DNA of 64,000 nt from Prauserella flavalba (GTDB taxonomy: Bacteria; Actinomycetota; Actinomycetes; Mycobacteriales; Pseudonocardiaceae): positions 1,302,001 through 1,366,000 of the forward strand of contig NZ_MASU01000005.1 of assembly GCF_003202235.1 (NCBI RefSeq), given 5' to 3'. Under the pieces are notes generated by a model. It ran no database searches. It was not told the origin of the DNA and worked only from the letters and a program-made list of their open reading frames with translations. Numbering within the stretch: position 1 is the stretch's first letter; each line of letters begins with the position of its first letter. Position numbers and translations under genes: made by a program. Below, piece after piece: positions 58,624 to 64,000 of the stretch.

Positions 58624-60063
58624 CTACGACGCCTGACCGGCCCCGTTCCCGGACAGCCCGTCGACCGCGTCACGCGCCCTGCGCCACTGCGCGTACAGCG
58701 CGGCGTAGCGGTCCGCGCGGGCCGGGTCGGGCGTCACCTCGCGCAGCGCACCGACGAGCCGCGCGCGCAGCACATCCGGATCGGTGACCTCGCCGGAGCC
58801 GAGGAACGCGAGTGAGGCGGCGCCGAGCAACGTCACGTCCGGCTCCTTCGACACCAGCAGGCGCCGGCCGAGCACGTCCGCGCGCAGCCGGGCGACGTGC
58901 TCGCTGCGGGCGGAGCCGCCCGCGAAGGCCACGGGCAGCAGGCCCGAGGGATCGAGCAGGTCCAGTCCTTCTCGCACCGTGTACGTCGCGGCCTCCTGGG
59001 CGGCACGCAGCAGGTGGGCCGCGTCGTGCTCGGGCCGCTGGCCGAGCAGCGCGCCCCGGGAGCCGGGCCGCCAGCGCGGAAAGCGCGCCCCGGTCATGGC
59101 CGGGAGGACGACGAGCCCGTCCGCACCCGGCGGAACGGCGGCGAGGTGCTCGTCCTCGACCGAGCCCGCCAGCGCCCGCCAGCGGGCGACCGCGCCACCG
59201 GTGAGCCCCGTGGCGCCGCCGGCCACGAACCGGCCCGGCAGCACCGAGGGGTTGAGCACCGCGCCGTGGGGCGCGGCGGTACCCGAGGGCAGCAGCCGGC
59301 CCACGACGTCGGTGGTGCCCGCGACGTCGGCGATCAGCTCCTCCGAGGTGCCCAGCAGCAACCCGATCCCGACCGAGCCGTCGGGTCCGCCCGCCACCAC
59401 GGGCAGCCCCGCGGGCAGTCCCGTGTCCCCGGCAGCCTCCCGCGTCAGCTCGCCGACCACCGACGCCGGTTCGGCCTGCGGCGGGAACAGCGCCGGGTCG
59501 AGCCCGAGCCGGGTCAGCGCCGCGGTGTTCCACGCGCGGCCGGCCACGTCGGAGGCCAGCGTGTAGGCGGCGTCCACGGTGTCGGTGACCACGCGCCCCG
59601 TCAGGCGGGCCACCAGGTAGTCCTTGGGCGAGAGCACCGCCGCGACGCGCTCGGCGAGCCGGGGGTCGAGCCCGAGCAGGTAGGCCAGCGCGCCGCCGGT
59701 CGGCGACGGGCGGCCCGACGCCCGCAGCAGGTCGCGCGTGGTGTCCTCGTCGAGCGCGGCGAGCCGGTCGGTCCCGCGCGGGTCGGCCCACCCTCCGCCG
59801 GGCTCGACGGGCCGGAGCGCCGAGTCCACCGCGACGGTGCCGATGTGCGCGGCGATCGCCAGTGCCGAGGGCAGGGGGCCGCCGGCGAGCCCGGCGAGCG
59901 CGGCGACCACGTCCTTGCGCAGTGCCTCCGGGTCGAACGTCTCACCGCCGAGGCCCGAGACCCTGCGGATCTGGCTGGCGCCGACGACGTGCCCGTCCGC
60001 GTGCACGAGTGCCGCGCGCACCGCCGAGGTGCCCACGTCCACCGCGGCGACGTGGGCGCTCAT
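58624..60063 (-). CDS. FGGY-family carbohydrate kinase
   Basis: A 479-residue sugar kinase. VAAVDVGTSAVRAALVHADG is the N-terminal phosphate motif, and SPKDYLVARLTGRVVTDTVD and VVAGGPDGSVGIGLLLGT give the catalytic Asp and adenosine region. LPVAFAGGSARSEHVARLRA is the C-terminal FGGY signature. Closest by feel to xylulose/erythritol-type kinases, but the substrate cannot be read. ATG 60063 overlaps the GntR stop as ATGA. It is the last gene of an operon whose other enzymes act on CoA esters, an odd pairing. Confidence 0.83.
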   Translation of the reverse strand: MSAHVAAVDVGTSAVRAALVHADGHVVGASQIRRVSGLGGETFDPEALRKDVVAALAGLAGGPLPSALAIAAHIGTVAVDSALRPVEPGGGWADPRGTDRLAALDEDTTRDLLRASGRPSPTGGALAYLLGLDPRLAERVAAVLSPKDYLVARLTGRVVTDTVDAAYTLASDVAGRAWNTAALTRLGLDPALFPPQAEPASVVGELTREAAGDTGLPAGLPVVAGGPDGSVGIGLLLGTSEELIADVAGTTDVVGRLLPSGTAAPHGAVLNPSVLPGRFVAGGATGLTGGAVARWRALAGSVEDEHLAAVPPGADGLVVLPAMTGARFPRWRPGSRGALLGQRPEHDAAHLLRAAQEAATYTVREGLDLLDPSGLLPVAFAGGSARSEHVARLRADVLGRRLLVSKEPDVTLLGAASLAFLGSGEVTDPDVLRARLVGALREVTPDPARADRYAALYAQWRRARDAVDGLSGNGAGQAS

Positions 60064-60776
60064 TCGGCGTCGATCCGCAGCAGCACGGGAAAGGCGGGCA
60101 GCGTCCAGCTCGTGGTGAACTCGACGACCTCGGCGGCGGCGCCGTAGGTGGTGCGCCTGGCCTCGAGCACGGCCCCGCCCGGCTCGGCGTCGAGCAGCCG
60201 GGCCTGCTCGGCGGTCAGCAGCGCCCCGGTCATGGACTGGTCGGCGTAGCGCAGCTGGACGCCGAACCGCTCGGTCAGCGTTCGGTAGAGCGAGCCGCCG
60301 AGCAGCGGCTCGCGGCACAGCGACGGGGCCACCGAGTAGGGCACCCAGGCGTCCTGCAGCGCGGCGGGCGCGCCCCCGATCAGGCGCACGCGGGTCACGC
60401 GGTTGACCACGTCGCCCTCGGCGATCCCGAAGACGGCCGCCACCTCCGCCGTGGCGGGGCCGGTCTCGGCGCGCACGACCCGGCTCGACACCTCACCCGC
60501 GGTGCCCGCGATCTCGTCGGCGAACGAGCGGAGCCGGTTGAGCCTGCGCCCGCGTTTCGCGGTCTCGCTCACGAACGTGCCGCTGCCCTGCCTGCGCACG
60601 ACGAAGTTGTCCGAGTCGAGCAGGTCGAGCGCCTGGCGGACGGTCATGCGGCTGACGCCGTACTGCCTGGCGAGGTCGTTCTCGCCGGGCAGCTGCGCCG
60701 CGGGCGCCAGCAGCCCTTCCTGGATCTGCGAGACGATGTCGTCGTAGATCACGCGATACCTGGGTGCGTGCGCCAT
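60060..60776 (-). CDS. GntR-UTRA (HutC-type) transcriptional regulator
   Basis: A 238-residue regulator. The winged helix is YRVIYDDIVSQIQEGLLAPA and ENDLARQYGVSRMTVRQALD, then LLDSDNFVVRRQGSGTFVSE. The UTRA ligand domain (about 90-235) is of the HutC type used by sugar and amino acid operons. It lies between the CaiB gene (2 bp upstream) and the kinase gene (4-bp overlap). It is thus embedded in the operon it presumably controls, and the ligand is likely a pathway metabolite. Confidence 0.88.
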   Translation of the reverse strand: MAHAPRYRVIYDDIVSQIQEGLLAPAAQLPGENDLARQYGVSRMTVRQALDLLDSDNFVVRRQGSGTFVSETAKRGRRLNRLRSFADEIAGTAGEVSSRVVRAETGPATAEVAAVFGIAEGDVVNRVTRVRLIGGAPAALQDAWVPYSVAPSLCREPLLGGSLYRTLTERFGVQLRYADQSMTGALLTAEQARLLDAEPGGAVLEARRTTYGAAAEVVEFTTSWTLPAFPVLLRIDAE

Positions 60777-60778
60777 GT

Positions 60779-61984
60779 TCAGATCGCTCCCGCCTGGTGC
60801 AGCCGGTCCACGTCCTCGCCCGACATACCCAGGATCGTCCGGTAGACGTACTCGTTGTCCTCGCCCACCCGAGGGGGCGCCTTGCGGACCGTGGGCGGGG
60901 TCTTCTCCAGTTTGACCGGGTTGCCGGGCATCCGGATCGTGCCGAGCTCGGGGTGCTCGGACTCGACGATCATGTCACGCGCGGCGATCTGCGGGGAGCG
61001 CGCCACCTCCGCGACCGTGGCGACCTTGGCGTAGGGCACCCCGGCGTCGTCGAGCAGCCGCGCGATCTCGTCGGTCGTCAGGGTCGCCGCCCACGCGCCG
61101 ATCTCGCCCTCCAGGTACTCCTGGTGCGCCATCCGGCCCTCGACGGTGGCGAAGCGCGGGTCGTCGGCGAGCTCGGGCCGCTTCATCACCTCGCACAGCT
61201 TCGGGAACAGCGACGCGGTGCCCGCCTGGACGTAGATCGGCCCGTCCGCGGCCTCGTACACGTTGACCGGGGCGGTGAGCAGGTCCCGCGACCCGCTGCG
61301 CGGCATGTCCTGCCCGAGCATCAGCTCCGACATGAGCCGGATGCCCAGCGCGGAGAACATCGTGTCGAACGACGCGATGTCCACCAGCTGGCCCTCGCCC
61401 GTGCGTTCCCGGTGCAGGATCGCCATGAGCGCGCCGATCGCGCCCTGGTAGCCGGTGGTGTAGTCGGCGATGTAGGTGCCGCTCAGCGTCGGTTTGCCGT
61501 CGGGCTCCCCGGTCATGCTCATCAGTCCCGACGACGCCTGGGAGATGGCGTCGAACAGCGCCCTGCGCGAGTCCGGCCCGGTCTGGCCGAAGCCCGAGAT
61601 CGACACGAGGATGATGTCGGGGTTGAGCTCCTTCATGCGCTCGTAGCCGATGCCCATCTTCTCGATCGTGCCCGGCCGGTAGTTCTCCACCACCACGTCG
61701 GCCCACTCGATGAGCCGCTCCAGGATGCCGAGCGCCTCGGGGTGGCGGGTGTCGAGGCTCGCGTCGTACTTGTTCCGGTGGTACAGGAACATGTAGATGC
61801 TCTCGTCGCGGTAGTACGGCCCGTGGTGGCGCGAGTCCTCTCCCCCGGGCCGCTCGATCTTCACCACCTCGGCCCCGAAGTCGGCCAGGATCTGCGCGCA
61901 CAGCGGGCCTGCGATGAACCGGGAGAGGTCGAGCACCTTCACTCCGGCGAGCGGCCCCGTTGTCGCGTTCGCCATCGTCGTCAT
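60779..61984 (-). CDS. CaiB/BaiF family (class III) CoA-transferase
   Basis: A 401-residue class III CoA-transferase. GVKVLDLSRFIAGPLCAQIL and GAEVVKIERPGGED form the CoA-binding N-terminus, and the catalytic Asp is in the GTYIADYTTGYQGAIGALMA region. PRSGSRDLLTAPVNVYEAAD follows, and the C-terminal part covers DDAGVPYAKVATVAEVARSP. Members move CoA between organic acids (formate/oxalate, carnitine, succinate and others). The ThDP enzyme gene overlaps its start (ATGA). Start ATG 61984, with a second in-frame ATG three codons on. Confidence 0.88.
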   Translation of the reverse strand: MTTMANATTGPLAGVKVLDLSRFIAGPLCAQILADFGAEVVKIERPGGEDSRHHGPYYRDESIYMFLYHRNKYDASLDTRHPEALGILERLIEWADVVVENYRPGTIEKMGIGYERMKELNPDIILVSISGFGQTGPDSRRALFDAISQASSGLMSMTGEPDGKPTLSGTYIADYTTGYQGAIGALMAILHRERTGEGQLVDIASFDTMFSALGIRLMSELMLGQDMPRSGSRDLLTAPVNVYEAADGPIYVQAGTASLFPKLCEVMKRPELADDPRFATVEGRMAHQEYLEGEIGAWAATLTTDEIARLLDDAGVPYAKVATVAEVARSPQIAARDMIVESEHPELGTIRMPGNPVKLEKTPPTVRKAPPRVGEDNEYVYRTILGMSGEDVDRLHQAGAI

Positions 61985-63675
61985 CCCTTCTTCGGCGCCA
62001 CGAAGGACGGGAACGTCCACGCGTTGACGTCGCGGTCGATCGGCACGTCGAACACCGCGGGCTCCCCCGCGGCGAACGCGTCGGCCACGCGCTGCCGCAG
62101 CTTCGCCAGGCTGGTCACCACCTCGCCACCGACCCCCATCGCCCGTGCCGCCATGCCGTAGTCGACGGGTCCGAAGTCGACACCGATCGTGCGGCCGTCG
62201 AAGTGCAGTTCCTGTTCCTGCCGGATGTTGCCATAGCTGGAGTCGTTGAGGACCACGACGCACACGTTGCCGCCGACGCGGGCGAGCGTCTCCAGCTCGC
62301 CGAGGCTCATGCCGAGCGAGCCGTCGCCGATGAGCGCGAGCACGGGCCGCTTCGGGTCGATGAGCGAGGCCGCGATCGCCGAGGGCAGTGCGAAACCCAT
62401 GTTGCCGAAGCCGACCGGCTTGATGTAGCTGTTCGGCCTCGTGATCTCCCAGAGGAACGACCACACGCCGGGGTTGCCCGCGTCGGGGATCAGCAGCGTG
62501 TCGTCGGGCGCCACCTCGCGCAGCGTGCGCACGATGTCGGCGGGCGAGAGCACGCCCTCGGCGTCGGGGTCGCGCACCTCCGAGCCCTGCCACCACACGG
62601 TGCGCGCCTTGCTCAGCGACGCGAGCCATTCGGCGCGGCCCTGCCTGGCCGCCTCCGCGCGGTCGCCGACCGCGGTGACCAGGTCCCGGGCGAACGACCC
62701 GAGATCGCCCACCACGCCCTGCGTGACCTCGGAGTAGTAGCGGCCGATCATGGCGGGGTCGACGTCGACCTGGACCACCTCGGGCAGGGCACGCTTCCAG
62801 CGGCCGGTCGACACCGCGTTGAGGCTGTTCCCGAGCGCCAGCACCAGATCGGCCTCGCCGAGCACCTCACCGGAGAGTGCGGTGCCCATCCGGCTCACGG
62901 CACCGAAGACCAGCGGGTGCGTCGTCGGAACCGAGCCGATGCCGTTGAACGTGGTCACCACGGGGATGCCGAGCGCGTCGGCCAGCGCGAGCACGTCCTC
63001 GCTCGCCCGCGCGCGGTTGCCGCCGTTGCCGAGCCAGATCACCGGCCGCTTCGCGGCCAGCACGCGTTCGGCGACCCTCGCGAGCGCGACCGGGTTGGCC
63101 GACGGCCGCTCGCCGACCCAGTCGCGGCTCGGGTGCACCTCGGGGACCGAGGGCGGGTTCGCGACCTCGCCCTCGATGGTGTCGCGGGCGAAGTCGAGGT
63201 GCACCGGGCCGGGGTTGCCGGTCAGCGCGTTGACGTAGGCCTCCTCCATCGCCTGCTTGATCGACGACGCGTGCGCCACGAGGCGGGAGTACTTCACGAG
63301 CGGCTTGATCAGCTCGACGTGGTCGGCGTTCTGCGCGTCGTCCTTGTGGATGTTCTCACCGTTGTTGTTGCACGTGAGGACGAAACCGGGGCTGGAGTCG
63401 CGGTAGGCACCGCCGATGCCGGTGAGCAGGTTGGTGGCGCCGGGGCCGGTGGTGGAGATGCACGCGGCCGGCTTGCCGGTGAGCCTGCCGTAGGCGTCCA
63501 TCATCACGGCGGCGGCGTTCTCGTGCCGGGTGTGGACGACCTCGATGCCCGGGGTGTCGATGATCGCGTCGGTGATCGCCAGCGTCTGCCCGCCGACGAC
63601 GCCGAAGACGTACTCGACGCCGAAGGAGCGCAGCAGGTCGACGACCAGCTGGCCACCGGTCTTGGGAGTGCTCAT
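61981..63675 (-). CDS. Thiamine diphosphate-dependent enzyme (IlvB/oxalyl-CoA decarboxylase/2-hydroxyacyl-CoA lyase superfamily)
   Basis: A 564-residue ThDP enzyme with the three-domain order PYR (1-165), central (about 190-325) and PP (about 360-540). The catalytic Glu is in VVHTRHENAAAVMMDAYGRL, and the ThDP motif GDGSLGMSLGELETLARVGG continues to VLNDSSYGN. It is not a clear acetolactate synthase, as the FAD-binding region is weak. Together with a CoA-transferase and a MaoC-like protein, an acyl-CoA substrate (oxalyl-CoA or 2-hydroxyacyl-CoA) is plausible. I leave it unassigned. ATG 63675; stop overlaps the CoA-transferase start. Confidence 0.83.
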   Translation of the reverse strand: MSTPKTGGQLVVDLLRSFGVEYVFGVVGGQTLAITDAIIDTPGIEVVHTRHENAAAVMMDAYGRLTGKPAACISTTGPGATNLLTGIGGAYRDSSPGFVLTCNNNGENIHKDDAQNADHVELIKPLVKYSRLVAHASSIKQAMEEAYVNALTGNPGPVHLDFARDTIEGEVANPPSVPEVHPSRDWVGERPSANPVALARVAERVLAAKRPVIWLGNGGNRARASEDVLALADALGIPVVTTFNGIGSVPTTHPLVFGAVSRMGTALSGEVLGEADLVLALGNSLNAVSTGRWKRALPEVVQVDVDPAMIGRYYSEVTQGVVGDLGSFARDLVTAVGDRAEAARQGRAEWLASLSKARTVWWQGSEVRDPDAEGVLSPADIVRTLREVAPDDTLLIPDAGNPGVWSFLWEITRPNSYIKPVGFGNMGFALPSAIAASLIDPKRPVLALIGDGSLGMSLGELETLARVGGNVCVVVLNDSSYGNIRQEQELHFDGRTIGVDFGPVDYGMAARAMGVGGEVVTSLAKLRQRVADAFAAGEPAVFDVPIDRDVNAWTFPSFVAPKKG

Positions 63676-63712
63676 GAAGGTGTTTTCCGCTTTCTGTTGT
63701 CGGTGCGGTCGG

Positions 63713-64000
63713 TCAGGACGCGGGCACGGTCACGCTCGCCCACCCGGCCGTCATCAGCCGGCCGTCGGAGTCGCGGCGCACCCAGATCTCCAGCTCGGCA
63801 CGGAGCCCGTCGGCCACCGGGGTGACCGCGGTGACGATGCCGGTCGAGGTGAACGGGTCGAAGACGTCGAGCGGGGCGAGGAACTTGACCCGCAGCCTGC
63901 CGGAGGTGAGAAAGGACGGTCCACAGCGGAGGGTCAGCAGCTGGGCGAGCACGCCGAACTGCTGCTGCCCCTGCACGATCGGCACGCGCAGGCCGCCGGC
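63713..64000 (-). CDS. MaoC-like hot-dog dehydratase, C-terminal part (runs off window)
   Basis: The minus-strand frame is open from the window edge to a TGA at 63713. Visible residues include PIVQGQQQFGVLAQLLTLRC, RLRVKFLAPLDVFDPFTSTG and LEIWVRRDSDGRLMTAGWAS. The strand F-L-A-P-L-D-x-F and final TAGWASV resemble the C-terminal half of MaoC-type enoyl-CoA hydratases or acyl-CoA binding hot-dog proteins. The active-site Asp/His part is outside the window. It lies 37 bp upstream of the ThDP gene in the same direction and probably starts or continues this operon. Confidence 0.7.
   Translation of the reverse strand, partial: AGGLRVPIVQGQQQFGVLAQLLTLRCGPSFLTSGRLRVKFLAPLDVFDPFTSTGIVTAVTPVADGLRAELEIWVRRDSDGRLMTAGWASVTVPAS

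Noticed and set aside
58400-58636. Possible plus-strand gene end reading GRDPALASGWDRHSAADDPYDA before a TGA at 58636
   Set aside because: It looks protein-like only for about 22 residues, upstream sequence is Arg-rich, and it overlaps the kinase stop. It may be a remnant but is not enough to annotate.
1-64000. Searched by eye for tRNA genes, rRNA, CRISPR arrays, insertion sequences, integrases and attachment sites
   Set aside because: None found. Gaps between genes are short and hold only promoters, operators, hairpins or gene remnants.

Overview
This is a stretch of very GC-rich DNA (about 70% or more by eye) from a filamentous actinomycete. Frequent GTG starts, ATGA/GTGA translational overlaps, Ddn-type F420-dependent enzymes, HelR, EspC/WXG-type genes and the palindromic AGTGAAGG-type intergenic repeat suggest a member of the Pseudonocardiaceae such as Amycolatopsis or a relative. 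The organism call is an inference. No tRNA, rRNA, CRISPR array, insertion sequence or phage gene is visible. The window reads as accessory catabolic and stress chromosome, with many small regulator-plus-pathway islands.

Region 1 (1-7.0 kb) is a cyanuric acid/biuret nitrogen-scavenging locus. It holds an NCS2 permease, a cyanuric acid hydrolase/barbiturase-family ring opener, an NCS1 permease, biuret hydrolase and the first codons of an alpha/beta hydrolase, all coupled on the minus strand. A GntR repressor gene and a divergent allophanate hydrolase complete the route to ammonia and CO2. Region 2 (7.0-11.7 kb) has a MarR-controlled quinone reductase, two F420-type (Ddn) proteins and a HelR/HelD RNA polymerase-recycling ATPase. 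Region 3 (11.8-25.2 kb) is a decay zone. It contains broken alpha/beta hydrolase, LysR, WXG-like, GntR, aconitase and HAD genes, interleaved with intact drug exporters (MFS plus TetR; ABC plus PadR; a second MFS with a putative leader-peptide attenuator) and a CaCA cation exchanger. Region 4 (25.2-30.9 kb) has a CGNR regulator with two operator palindromes, a TauD-type dioxygenase divergent from an SsuABC-type sulfonate importer, a DoxX-like protein and a HAD dehalogenase. It is closed by AGTGAAGG repeats.

Region 5 (30.9-38.2 kb, all minus strand) is a sugar-acid operon. Its genes are a FadR-type GntR, an enolase-superfamily dehydratase, an IlvD/Edd dehydratase, a KDPG-type aldolase, an Nramp-fold transporter that has lost the metal-binding residues, and a semialdehyde dehydrogenase. 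They outline aldonate to 2-keto-3-deoxy acid to aldolase or dehydrogenase products. A shared CATGCAA motif links the regulator to the dehydratase promoter. Region 6 (38.2-42.4 kb) pairs a cytosine-permease-like transporter and an amidohydrolase (aminohydrolase type) with a divergent PucR regulator.

Region 7 (42.4-51.7 kb) is a carnitine catabolic island. It encodes an unusual XRE-TetR fusion regulator, a BKACE enzyme, carnitine dehydrogenase and a betainyl-CoA-type thioesterase (same order as Pseudomonas cdhCAB), followed by an Opp/Dpp-type importer with a fused double ATPase and a class C beta-lactamase-fold esterase. Region 8 (51.7-57.6 kb) is an orphan type VII-linked polymorphic toxin: an EspC-like protein, a 1656-residue WXG/RHS toxin with an unrecognised C-terminal tip, and a YbaB/EbfC-like protein in the position where immunity genes normally lie. 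Region 9 (57.8-64 kb) holds a RibD/DHFR-like reductase and a coupled operon of a MaoC-like protein (cut by the window edge), a ThDP enzyme, a CaiB/BaiF CoA-transferase, a GntR-UTRA regulator and an FGGY kinase, whose substrate I cannot name.
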